A stretch of DNA of 64,000 bases, from positions 62,001 through 126,000 of the forward strand of contig CANFLV010000008.1 in assembly GCA_947448025.1 (NCBI GenBank), written 5' to 3'. The first letter of the stretch is position 1. Every line of letters starts with the position of its first letter. This document shows, one piece after another, positions 8,861-16,900 of the stretch. The position numbers were made by a program, and so were the translations under genes. Below the pieces are notes generated by a model that saw only the letters and a program-made list of their open reading frames with translations, was not told where the DNA came from and searched no databases. Source of the stretch: Oxalobacteraceae bacterium. Lineage in GTDB: Bacteria; Pseudomonadota; Gammaproteobacteria; Burkholderiales; Burkholderiaceae_D.

Positions 8861-11503
8861 ATGCGTTCACTTCTGCTCACCGCTGCCGCCATTGCTCTTG
8901 GCTCCGCCTTTGCGCCTCTTACTCATGCTGCGGTGCCCTCGACCGCGATCGTCACGTCCCAGCTGCCAGCCAATGTGATTCCCGTACATTACGACGTAGC
9001 GCTCACGCCTGATGCGAATGCGATGCGCTTCAAGGGCCGGGTGGCGATCACGATCGAGATACTGGTACCGTCGAAAAGCATCACGCTCAACGCGCTCGAA
9101 TTGACTTTTGACCGCGCCAGTCTCAAGGCGATCAGCGGCAAAGGCAAAATTGCGGCGCCAACGGTGAGCGTGAATCAGGCAGCGCAAACCGCGACTTTCA
9201 CGTTTGAGCGGATCATCCTGCCCGGCCGCTACCGACTCGCGCTTGATTACACGGGTGTGATCGGCACACAGGCAGCGGGCATGTTTGCACTCGACTATCC
9301 AACCGCGGCTGGCTCGGCGCGCGCTTTGTACACGACATTTGAAGCCGCCGATGCGCGACGCATGATTCCGTCATGGGATGAACCGAATTTCAAGACGAGC
9401 TTCTCGCTGCAGGCGACCGTGCCGGCCAAGCAGATGGCCGTCAGTAATATGCCTGTCGTCAGGCAGAAAAAGCTGGCCGGCGGTAAGCGCCTCGTGAGCT
9501 TTGCAACGACGCCGAAGATGTCGACTTACCTGCTGTTCTTTAGCGTCGGTGATTTCGAACGCGTCAAGCTGCGTGTCGATGGCACCGATCTCGGCGTGAT
9601 CACGAAGAAGGGCGCTGCGGCGCAGGCGAATTTCGTGCTCGAATCTTCGAAGGATGTACTGCGCGAATACAACGATTATTTCGGCGTGCGTTTTCCGCTG
9701 GCCAAGCTCGACAATATTGCTGCGCCAGGACGCAGCCAAACTTTCGGTGCGATGGAAAACTGGGGCGCGATTTTTTCCTTTGAAAGTGTGATCTTGCTGG
9801 ATCCGGCGATTTCGAATGCTTCGGACAAACGTCGTGCGTTTTCGGTTGCAGCGCATGAAATGGCACACCAATGGTTCGGTGATCTGGTGACGATGCGCTG
9901 GTGGGATGATCTCTGGCTCAATGAAGGCTTCGCTTCATGGATGGAAGCCCGGACTACGGCACGCCTGCATCCGGAATGGGATACGGCGCTCAATGCTGTC
10001 AATGCGCGTGAAAGAGCAATGAGTCGTGATGCATCGGTCGCGACGCACCCGATTGTGCAACATGTCGACACTGTCGAGCAGGCCAGCCATGCCTTCGATG
10101 GCATCACCTACCAGAAAGGTGCAGCAGTCATACGCATGCTGGAAAATTATGTGGGTGCGGATGTCTGGCGCAAGGGCGTGCGTAATTACATGAAGGTGCA
10201 CGCCTATGGCAATACCGTCTCCGATGACCTGTGGCTGCAGGTCGAGGCAGCTGCCGGCAAACCGATTACGGCGATCGCCCATGATTTCACGCTGCAGCCG
10301 GGCGTACCGCTGATTCGTGTCGAGAGCGCCATTTGCAAGGATGGCATGACAACGCTGCAATTGACGCAGGCTGAATTCAGCAAGGATCGCCCCGACAAAA
10401 AGCCGCTCGCCTGGCGCGTGCCGGTGATCGCGCAAGCGCTCGGCTCGCCCACACTGAGCCGCACCCTGGTTACGGATGGCCGCGCAAGCCTGATCGTACC
10501 AGGCTGTACGCCAGTCATCGTCAATGCCGGCCAGGCCGGCTATTACCGGACCGCGTATGCACCGGCGCAGTTCGCCGCGATCGCGCAAAATTTCGCCGCC
10601 TTGCCGACTATCGACCAGCTCGGCATCATGTCCGACAGTTGGGCTGAGGGCATGGCTGGCATGCAGTCGCCAGCCGATTTTCTTGACCTCGCAAAGTCGA
10701 CACCGGTCAGCGCACATCCACAAGTCTGGGGCAAGATTATCAGCAGCTTTGCCAGTCTCGACGAAATGTACAAGGATGACCCTGTGCACCGTGCGCGCTT
10801 GCGCAAATTCGCGCTCGCGCGCATGGCGCCGGTGTTTGCGCAGATCGGCTGGATTGCACGCAGCGGCGAAGCTGACCAGATCGGGATTTTGCGTAATCAA
10901 TTGATCTCTACCATGGGCACGCTTGGCGACCCGGCCGTCATCGACGAAGCGCGCCGACGGTTTGCGTCGCCAGCGAGTGACGTCACAGCGATGCCGGTCG
11001 CGATTCGCAAGGCGGTATTGAGTGTTGTGGCGCACAATGCCGACCGCGCGACTTGGGAGCAGATGCATGCGCTGGCGATGACACAAAGGACACCGCTGAT
11101 CAAGGACCAGTATTACGACATGCTCGCCTCAAGCGAGGACAAGGTACTTGCACAGCGTGCGCTGGAATTGGCCTTGACTGCCGAACCGGGCGAGACCAGC
11201 AGTGCCGCCATGATCGGCCGGGTCGCTTACCTGCATCCGGACTTGGCGTTTGATTTTGCGCTCGCCAATTTAGATGTCGTCAAAAACAAGGTGGATGCTG
11301 CTGCCAGGAGCCGTTATTTCCCGCGGCTGGCCAGCGGATCTGAAGATGCGCAGATGATCACTAAACTCAATGCCTATGCTGCGGCCAATCTGGCGCCGGG
11401 TGCGCGCGGTGAAGTAGACGCGGCGATTTCCAACGTTGCGTATCGCATCAAGGTACGCACGGAGCGGCGCCCGCTCATCGATGCCTGGCTGGACGCGCAA
11501 TAA
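8861..11503 (+). CDS. M1-family zinc aminopeptidase, exported
   Basis: An 880-residue gluzincin aminopeptidase removing N-terminal residues from peptides. The N terminus is a signal peptide ending near THA at residue ~24, so the enzyme should be periplasmic or secreted, unlike cytoplasmic PepN. The exopeptidase motif GAMEN is at 296-300, and the zinc site is HEMAH at 332-336 with the third ligand Glu355 in NEGFASW. The C-terminal ~350 residues resemble the ERAP1-like helical domain, consistent with the full length of the family. It lies 30 bp after the EamA gene, with the serine hydrolase 35 bp downstream, so the three could be cotranscribed. Confidence 0.93.
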   Translation: MRSLLLTAAAIALGSAFAPLTHAAVPSTAIVTSQLPANVIPVHYDVALTPDANAMRFKGRVAITIEILVPSKSITLNALELTFDRASLKAISGKGKIAAPTVSVNQAAQTATFTFERIILPGRYRLALDYTGVIGTQAAGMFALDYPTAAGSARALYTTFEAADARRMIPSWDEPNFKTSFSLQATVPAKQMAVSNMPVVRQKKLAGGKRLVSFATTPKMSTYLLFFSVGDFERVKLRVDGTDLGVITKKGAAAQANFVLESSKDVLREYNDYFGVRFPLAKLDNIAAPGRSQTFGAMENWGAIFSFESVILLDPAISNASDKRRAFSVAAHEMAHQWFGDLVTMRWWDDLWLNEGFASWMEARTTARLHPEWDTALNAVNARERAMSRDASVATHPIVQHVDTVEQASHAFDGITYQKGAAVIRMLENYVGADVWRKGVRNYMKVHAYGNTVSDDLWLQVEAAAGKPITAIAHDFTLQPGVPLIRVESAICKDGMTTLQLTQAEFSKDRPDKKPLAWRVPVIAQALGSPTLSRTLVTDGRASLIVPGCTPVIVNAGQAGYYRTAYAPAQFAAIAQNFAALPTIDQLGIMSDSWAEGMAGMQSPADFLDLAKSTPVSAHPQVWGKIISSFASLDEMYKDDPVHRARLRKFALARMAPVFAQIGWIARSGEADQIGILRNQLISTMGTLGDPAVIDEARRRFASPASDVTAMPVAIRKAVLSVVAHNADRATWEQMHALAMTQRTPLIKDQYYDMLASSEDKVLAQRALELALTAEPGETSSAAMIGRVAYLHPDLAFDFALANLDVVKNKVDAAARSRYFPRLASGSEDAQMITKLNAYAAANLAPGARGEVDAAISNVAYRIKVRTERRPLIDAWLDAQ

Positions 11504-11538
11504 GCGTTCGCTCACGTAAAGCAACAGGAGGCATGACG

Positions 11539-12870
11539 ATGAAGTATGCATTTCTGTTTATCGGCATTGCCGCCTTGCTGCTTAGTGGACCTGTGCTGGC
11601 AAAGGGCATGAACAAACGCCGGCTCGATGCTGAAATCAGCGCCATCGCCAATGACCGCAGCGCGCCGCTGGCCAGCATTTCAGTGCTGGCGATCCGGCAC
11701 GGCAAGGTCGTCTACCAGCATCAGGCAGGCTACCGCAGCATGGCCGGCCTCTTGCCCGCAAATAGTCACACCCTGTATCGAGTCGCGTCGATTTCAAAAC
11801 TCGTGACTTCGCTGGCCGTGATGCGGCTGGTCGAACAAGGCTTGCTGGATCTCGACGCCGATGTCAGCACTGTGCTCGGCTATGTATTACGCAATCCGCA
11901 TTTTCCAGCGCAGCCGATCACGCTGCGCCAGCTGCTGTCGCATACTTCCTCATTGCGCGATGACGCAGGTTATAACTTCGATGACAAGGTCGCCCTGCGC
12001 GATGTGCTGCTGCCGGATGGCGCGCAGTATGGCAAGGGTGAGGCATGGGCTAGCGATCACGGACCCGGCTATTTCAGCTATGTGAATCTGAACTGGGGTG
12101 TGATCGCCACGCTCATGGAACGTGTCACAGGCGAGCGCTTTGACCGTCTCATGCAGCGCCTGATCCTGTCACCGATGGGCCTGCGCGGCGGCTACAATCC
12201 GGCAGAGTTTGCTGCGCAGGATGTGCAAGACATCGCCACGCTGTATCGCAAACGCATAGTGCGCGAGGGCCAGGAAATCTGGCAGCCTGAAGGCCCTTGG
12301 ATCGTGCAGACCGATGATTACACTCAGACACCGCCCGCAGTGCGCGCGAGCGCTGCTTATGTTCCCGGCACGAACGGTACCTTGTTCGGCCCGCACGGCA
12401 GCCTGCGCATTTCCGCCGCCGGACTTGGCCAGATCATGTTGATGCTGATGCAGGATGGGCGCCTTGCCGGCCAACAGATCTTGCAGCCGGCGTCGATCAC
12501 GGCCATGTTTTCCGAGCAGTGGCGTAATGATGGTCATGACGGCAATGGCTACAGTGAGCGCCGCTCCATGAATGCTTTCGGTCTCGGTAACCAGCATTTT
12601 CTCGATATCGCTGGTAACAGAACGGGTGACCGGCTGGTCGAGGATGGCGGCTTCATCGCTAAGGGGCATATGGGTGACGCCTGGGGCTTGACTTCCGCCT
12701 TCGTGTTCGATGCGCAGCGCAAGAACGGCATGATCTTCCTCGTCGGCGGGCCGGGTTTCGATCCGCAGACCACGCCCGGCAAATACTCGGCGAAATACCG
12801 TTATGAGGAACGCATCCTCGACAGCCTGTATCGGGGCGCATTACCGAGGGTTATGACCGGCCATCACTGA
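11539..12870 (+). CDS. serine hydrolase of the class C beta-lactamase / DD-peptidase fold
   Basis: A 443-residue exported protein (hydrophobic signal ending near VLA). The nucleophile motif is SISK with Ser84 and Lys87, and a YVN-like second motif (FSYVNLNWG) follows about 100 residues later, so this is the beta-lactamase/AmpH/esterase superfamily. An AGGAGG site at 11526-11531 lies one base from the ATG at 11533 but seven bases from the ATG at 11539, so I chose the latter. Members include D-aminopeptidases, peptidoglycan-trimming enzymes, esterases and beta-lactamases; sequence alone does not decide. Its position next to D-amino-acid and LD-carboxypeptidase genes makes a peptidoglycan or D-amino-acid peptide substrate plausible. 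Confidence 0.85.
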   Translation: MKYAFLFIGIAALLLSGPVLAKGMNKRRLDAEISAIANDRSAPLASISVLAIRHGKVVYQHQAGYRSMAGLLPANSHTLYRVASISKLVTSLAVMRLVEQGLLDLDADVSTVLGYVLRNPHFPAQPITLRQLLSHTSSLRDDAGYNFDDKVALRDVLLPDGAQYGKGEAWASDHGPGYFSYVNLNWGVIATLMERVTGERFDRLMQRLILSPMGLRGGYNPAEFAAQDVQDIATLYRKRIVREGQEIWQPEGPWIVQTDDYTQTPPAVRASAAYVPGTNGTLFGPHGSLRISAAGLGQIMLMLMQDGRLAGQQILQPASITAMFSEQWRNDGHDGNGYSERRSMNAFGLGNQHFLDIAGNRTGDRLVEDGGFIAKGHMGDAWGLTSAFVFDAQRKNGMIFLVGGPGFDPQTTPGKYSAKYRYEERILDSLYRGALPRVMTGHH

Positions 12871-12946
12871 TTCATTTGCCCGGCTGGTGAGCGCCACCTA
12901 TGCTGATCATCCGGCCTGAAAAATGGCGACGTCAAGGCAAGCCTGC

Positions 12947-14176
12947 ATGCAAGAAGTAATCGTCATTGGTGGTGGTGTCGTCGGACTGACATCGGCATGG
13001 TGGCTGCTTGAAGCGGGCTTTCGCGTCACGCTGCTCGAGCGGGCCGCTGCTGTCGGCACCGGTGCCAGCTTTCGCAATGGCGGCCAGCTCAGCTATCGTT
13101 ATGTCGCGCCGCTGGCCGATGCCGGCGTGCCGCTGAAGGCCGTGCAATGGCTGCTGCAAAAGGATGGGCCGCTGCGTTTCAGTCTCGAGGGTGATCCGCG
13201 CCAGTGGAGCTGGCTGGCGCGCTTTCTGTTCAACTGCAGCAGGTCGGCGAACCGGCGCACGACACAGCAGCTGCTGGGCTTGGGTGAATTGAGTCGCCGC
13301 GCGATGGCGGAGTTGAATTTGCCGCTCGCGGCTTTTTCCTGGCGCGACGCCGGCAAGCTTGTGGTCTATCGCTCCCCTAAAGTTTTTACACGAGCGGCCG
13401 CGCTGGCGGATGCCGGTGAAACGCTCACAGCACAGCAATGCGTGACGCTGGAGCCGGCGCTGGCAGCCTCACAGTCACAGCTGGCCGGCGGGATTTTCAC
13501 GCCGGGCGAAGCAGTCGCCGACTGCCATGCATTTTGCGAAATGCTCAAGGCGCGTTTGCTGGCGCATCCGAATTTCCTCGGCGTGGTCCATGCCGAAGCT
13601 TCTGCGCTGATCGCGCGGCAAGGGCGCATTGCCGGGCTCGCGACGACGTCTGGCGTGCTGAGCAGTGATCACTACGTGCTGGCCGCCGGCATGCAAAGCC
13701 GCGAGCTTGCCGCGACCGCCGACATGAAATTGCCGATTTATCCGCTCAAGGGTTACAGCCTCAGTGCGCCGATCGCGGCTGCGCATCTTGCGCCTGAGAT
13801 CAGCGTCACCGATTTTGAACGCAAGGTCCTGTACGCGCGCATCGACCGGCATTTACGCGTGGCGGCGATGGTCGATCTGGTCGGCGTGGATGCGCGCATC
13901 GACCAGGATCGCATCGACAGCCTTTTGCGCATCGCGCGCGAGACCATGCCGCAGGCGGCCGATTATGCGCAGGCCGAACCCTGGGCCGGCTTGCGCCCGG
14001 CGACACCAAACAGTGCGCCTATACTCGGGCCTTCACCGTACGCCAATCTGTGGCTCAACGTCGGTCATGGACCCTTGGGTTTTACGTTTGCCTGCGGTTC
14101 GGCCAGCGTGCTCAGTGCCCTCATGCGCGGCAAGCCGGCACCGATTGCGCTGGATGGTTTATTGTATCGGCCTTGA
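12947..14176 (+). CDS. FAD-dependent D-amino-acid dehydrogenase (DadA-like)
   Basis: A 409-residue flavoprotein of the DAO family that oxidises D-amino acids to 2-oxo acids, passing electrons to the respiratory chain. The dinucleotide-binding motif GGGVVG is at residues 8-13, followed by the acidic end of strand 2 (LLER), a FRNGGQLSYRYVAP segment that corresponds to the SFANAGQ region of DadA, and the C-terminal GLRPATPNSAPILG and NVGHGPLGFT motifs. I start at ATG 12947, with AAGG nine bases upstream, rather than at ATG 12923, which lacks a site. The likely physiological substrate is D-alanine, which peptidoglycan breakdown releases, so the gene fits its neighbours. Confidence 0.85.
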   Translation: MQEVIVIGGGVVGLTSAWWLLEAGFRVTLLERAAAVGTGASFRNGGQLSYRYVAPLADAGVPLKAVQWLLQKDGPLRFSLEGDPRQWSWLARFLFNCSRSANRRTTQQLLGLGELSRRAMAELNLPLAAFSWRDAGKLVVYRSPKVFTRAAALADAGETLTAQQCVTLEPALAASQSQLAGGIFTPGEAVADCHAFCEMLKARLLAHPNFLGVVHAEASALIARQGRIAGLATTSGVLSSDHYVLAAGMQSRELAATADMKLPIYPLKGYSLSAPIAAAHLAPEISVTDFERKVLYARIDRHLRVAAMVDLVGVDARIDQDRIDSLLRIARETMPQAADYAQAEPWAGLRPATPNSAPILGPSPYANLWLNVGHGPLGFTFACGSASVLSALMRGKPAPIALDGLLYRP

Positions 14177-14212
14177 TACTGGCAACATCGCCAGAACGAT
14201 TAAAGGAACACC

Positions 14213-15106
14213 ATGTTCACCCCATTGCGGGCGATCGCGCCCGATGCGACGATCGCTGTCATTGCGCCGGCCGGACCTTCGCCGTCCGTTCGTGTCGAAG
14301 CGATCACGCCCTGGCTGGCGGCACGCGGCCTGCGCGCGAAAATATTCCCCGGCTGTTACGAGCAGACAGGCTATCTGGCCGGCAGCGATGCGCGGCGCGC
14401 GGATGACCTGCTTGCGGCTTTTGCTGATCCTGCTGTCGCTGCCATCATCTGCATGCGCGGCGGTTATGGCAGCTCACGCCTGCTCGACAAACTCGACTTC
14501 GCGCTGATCGCCGAACACGCGAAGCCCTTCGTCGGTTACAGCGACATCACCTACCTGCATACCGCCTTCAATCAGTTAGCGCGCATGCCGACTTTGCATG
14601 CGCCCATGCTGACCTCGGATTTGCTGGTCAATGACGATGGCGCGTCGGCGAATGCGCTGTTGGACATGCTGCTGGGCGGCGTTCAATCCGGCATGTCGCT
14701 CGCGCCTGAGGGAATGGCATTGCACACCTTGGTCGGCGGGCGCGCGCAAGGCCGCCTGACCGGCGGTAACCTCAGCGTGTTGAGCGCCGCGCTCGGCACG
14801 CCCTATGCCATGGATGCGCGCGACGCCATCCTGTTCCTCGAAGACGTCGGCGAGGCGCCCTATAAAGTCGACCGCATGCTGACGCAATTACGCCATGCCG
14901 GCGTGCTTGATGCGGTGTGCGGATTTGTCATCGGCAGCTTCAGCGATGCGGATGATCCGCAGGGCGTAATTAGTGAATTGCTCACACCGCTGGGCAAGCC
15001 TGTATTGTGCGGCTGGCCGGCTGGGCATTGTGTGCCGAATTATCCTTTGCCGTTCGGCGTGGAGGTCGTGCTGGATGCGCGGGAGCAGACCTTGCGCGTG
15101 GCTTAG
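14213..15106 (+). CDS. S66-family LD-carboxypeptidase (LdcA/MccF family), cytoplasmic
   Basis: A 297-residue serine peptidase without a signal sequence. LdcA enzymes remove the terminal D-Ala from cytoplasmic murein tetrapeptides during recycling; the related MccF group cleaves microcin C-type amide bonds. The nucleophile is Ser110 in VGYSDIT, after the family's MRGGYGSSRLLD segment. The conserved LFLEDVGEAPYKVDRM (Glu) and the C-terminal GHCVPNYPLPFG (His) supply the rest of the triad. The ATG at 14213 has AAAGGA upstream. It lies 36 bp after the DadA-like gene, which could consume the D-Ala it releases. A second, exported S66 protein lies at 15755-16822 on the other strand. Confidence 0.88.
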   Translation: MFTPLRAIAPDATIAVIAPAGPSPSVRVEAITPWLAARGLRAKIFPGCYEQTGYLAGSDARRADDLLAAFADPAVAAIICMRGGYGSSRLLDKLDFALIAEHAKPFVGYSDITYLHTAFNQLARMPTLHAPMLTSDLLVNDDGASANALLDMLLGGVQSGMSLAPEGMALHTLVGGRAQGRLTGGNLSVLSAALGTPYAMDARDAILFLEDVGEAPYKVDRMLTQLRHAGVLDAVCGFVIGSFSDADDPQGVISELLTPLGKPVLCGWPAGHCVPNYPLPFGVEVVLDAREQTLRVA

Positions 15107-15136
15107 GTGCTGTTCTTGCTAGCGCAGGCCTGTGCC

Positions 15137-15406
15137 CTAAACCAAGGGATGCGAATTGAGCCAATCTTTCAACGCAGCGTCGACGCGAGTTTGCCAGCCT
15201 GCGCCACTTGCCCGGAAGCGATCCACAACGTCTTGTGACAGGCGGATGGTGATGCGCTCTTTGGTGACGGCTGCTTTGGGGCGACCGCGTAGCTTGACCT
15301 GCAATGATTCAGGTAGCGATGTAAAGCGCACAGACCCATTGAACATTTCTTCCGTCCATTCCGGGTTGTCTTGATCCATCAATTCAGGTTTTGGTGTCTT
15401 GTTCAT
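15137..15406 (-). CDS. brnA: BrnA-family antitoxin
   Basis: An 89-residue protein with the BrnA layout. An N-terminal acidic segment contains DNPEWTEEM. It is followed by a basic RGRPKAAVTKE stretch, a beta strand plus ribbon-helix-helix (ITIRLSQDVVDRFRASG) and the signature GWQTRVDAAL. BrnA neutralises the BrnT ribonuclease and binds the operon operator as a BrnT-BrnA complex. It is downstream of brnT on the same strand, and the two frames overlap by 23 bp, the usual toxin-first order of this family. Confidence 0.9.
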   Translation of the reverse strand: MNKTPKPELMDQDNPEWTEEMFNGSVRFTSLPESLQVKLRGRPKAAVTKERITIRLSQDVVDRFRASGAGWQTRVDAALKDWLNSHPLV

Positions 15407-15659
15407 ATCGTTTGATCTCGCGGTGATTTGCCCTGCGAAAACTGATTACCCGGATGCCATTTGCTGTCTCTGTAAATACTAGCGAATGTACCCGACCGCT
15501 CAACAAGCCGAGCGCGGCAATACGCACTTCGGGATAGTCCTTACGGGCGTCAATCCAGAACAGCGCCGTCTGGAAATCGAATTCACTTACCTGGTCGAAA
15601 CTCAATGCGCGCAATGCAAGGTTGCTGGCGTTCTTGTTGGTATCGTAAGTGATTTCCAT
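15384..15659 (-). CDS. brnT: BrnT-family ribonuclease toxin
   Basis: A 91-residue protein of the type II toxin family related to RelE-fold RNases. It shows MEITYDTNKNASN, then the LSFDQV segment, an internal VRIAALGLL strand in place of the common R..A.G.. motif, and the C-terminal SFRRANHREIKRYE helix carrying the basic catalytic residues. I start at ATG 15659 because family members begin this way; the frame continues upstream to 15710, but that part overlaps the promoter. With this start the transcript predicted from the -10 box would have almost no 5' leader. Confidence 0.9.
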   Translation of the reverse strand: MEITYDTNKNASNLALRALSFDQVSEFDFQTALFWIDARKDYPEVRIAALGLLSGRVHSLVFTETANGIRVISFRRANHREIKRYEQDTKT

Positions 15660-15662
15660 ACG

Positions 15663-15684
15663 ATTTAGTGTATGCACGCTAAAT
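15663..15684. promoter_or_regulatory. palindromic operator in the brnTA promoter
   Basis: ATTTAGTG and CGCTAAAT flank a short centre, giving an imperfect inverted repeat (ATTTAG arms perfect, one mismatch in the next two bases) that covers the -10 box and part of the spacer. Its position fits autorepression by the BrnT-BrnA complex, known for this family; the assignment here is by position. Confidence 0.6.
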
Positions 15685-15695
15685 ACTTTGGTCAA
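15667..15695 (-). promoter_or_regulatory. brnTA promoter (sigma70-type)
   Basis: On the minus strand TTGACC (15695-15690) is followed after exactly 17 bp by TACACT (15672-15667). The -10 ends seven bases before the brnT ATG (15659-15657), so initiation at the normal distance would give a leaderless or nearly leaderless mRNA. Confidence 0.7.
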
Positions 15696-15754
15696 GCGCA
15701 TTTCGCGCAATGAGAGCCAGGGTCTTGTTTCTCATCGATGCAGCGCCCTAAAAA

Positions 15755-16822
15755 TCAACTGCACGCCGACTCGAGCAGGGTCACCGTTTGCGCATCCGTG
15801 TCCAGCCTCGCCATCACCCCCATCGGTAAGGTGCACTGATGCGCGACATGACCAAATGAATAGCCGTAGACGGCTGGCACTCTGAGTGCCGCTGCCTGAT
15901 CATCGATCGTTTCCGCCAGCGACAGCGAGGGTTCATTGTCGGTCGCTTCGCATTTTTCAAAAATGCCCAGCATGACGGCCGCAGCGCTGTTGAAATCGCC
16001 AGCCATGTGCAGCTGCGCCAGCATGCGGTCGACCTTGTAGGGTGGCTCGCTGATATCTTCGAGGAACAGTAATTTGTGCTTGAAGTCGGCGCCATAGCGC
16101 GTGCCGGACAGCGCCGCGACGAGACTGAGATTGCCGCCGATGAGGCGTCCTTCGGCCTGGCCTGCGCGTAGCGTGCGCATGAGGAATTGCGGCGCGGTTT
16201 GTGCCTTGGCGCGATTTTCCTCTGCCATCGAAATCGTCCAGGCCGACTGCGGTTCCATCAGCACCGCGCGCAGCTGGCGCACGGAGTAATCGGAAAATGT
16301 CGACACGCCCAGCGGCCCGTGAAAAGTCACCAGTCCGGTCTGGCTGTGGATCGCCAGATGCAGCGCCGTCGTATCGGAATAGCCGACGAAGACTTTCGGA
16401 TGTTGCGCGATCAATGTGTAATCGATCTGCGGCAGCAGCGCGATGCTGCCTGATCCGCCATTCGCGGCCCAGATGCCCTTGATGTCGGGGTCGGCGAACA
16501 TCGCATGCAAATCCTCAAGCCTCTGCGCCACCGTGCCGGCATAATTGCCGCGCCCTTCACGGATGTATTTGCCGGTCCTCACGCGCAAGCCGAGCGACTC
16601 GAGATTGCGGATGCTTTTTTCGATTTTGGCATCGCTGACATGACCGCTGGGCGTGATCAGGCCGACGAGGTCGCCCTCCCTGAGCCGCGCCGGTTTGATC
16701 AGCGGCTTTCCCTTGATGGGCAATGCTTGCACCGATGCCGCAGCGGGCAGGGCGAGGGCGCCGGTGCCGGCTGCCAGCAGTTTGCCAAAAGCGCGGCGAT
16801 TGACGATGCGGTGTTCAGGCAT
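15755..16822 (-). CDS. S66-family LD-carboxypeptidase with twin-arginine signal
   Basis: A 355-residue paralogue of the cytoplasmic S66 enzyme. The N terminus reads NRRAFGKLLAAGTGALALP, a twin-arginine-type signal followed by an ALA/AAASVQA cleavage region, so the protein should be folded and exported. The catalytic core is kept: NGGSGSIALLPQIDY, the nucleophile-elbow FVGYSDTT, LLFLEDISEPPYKVDRML with the Glu, and FGHVAHQCTLPMG with the His. A periplasmic LD-carboxypeptidase would trim stem tetrapeptides before uptake. The ATG at 16822 follows GAGGAA. It is transcribed away from the TonB receptor, from which it is separated by an intrinsic terminator. Confidence 0.87.
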   Translation of the reverse strand: MPEHRIVNRRAFGKLLAAGTGALALPAAASVQALPIKGKPLIKPARLREGDLVGLITPSGHVSDAKIEKSIRNLESLGLRVRTGKYIREGRGNYAGTVAQRLEDLHAMFADPDIKGIWAANGGSGSIALLPQIDYTLIAQHPKVFVGYSDTTALHLAIHSQTGLVTFHGPLGVSTFSDYSVRQLRAVLMEPQSAWTISMAEENRAKAQTAPQFLMRTLRAGQAEGRLIGGNLSLVAALSGTRYGADFKHKLLFLEDISEPPYKVDRMLAQLHMAGDFNSAAAVMLGIFEKCEATDNEPSLSLAETIDDQAAALRVPAVYGYSFGHVAHQCTLPMGVMARLDTDAQTVTLLESACS

Positions 16823-16850
16823 GCAGTGGATTCCTCAAAAATGACAGACA

Positions 16851-16881
16851 AAAAAACAGGGCGACGCGCGCCCTGTTTTTT
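16851..16881 (-). terminator. intrinsic terminator after the TonB-dependent receptor gene (near-symmetrical)
   Basis: A 13-base perfect inverted repeat: six As plus CAGGGCG at 16851-16863, and CGCCCTG plus six Ts at 16869-16881, with a 5-nt loop. On the minus strand it lies 20 bases after the receptor stop. It could also terminate plus-strand transcription. Confidence 0.85.
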
Positions 16882-16900
16882 ATTGCAATGACCGACTGCC

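Noticed and set aside
11539..12870. Acquired AmpC-type beta-lactamase
   Set aside because: The superfamily nucleophile motif is present, but nothing specific to AmpC stands out; the broad family includes many peptidases and esterases, and the context favours one of those.
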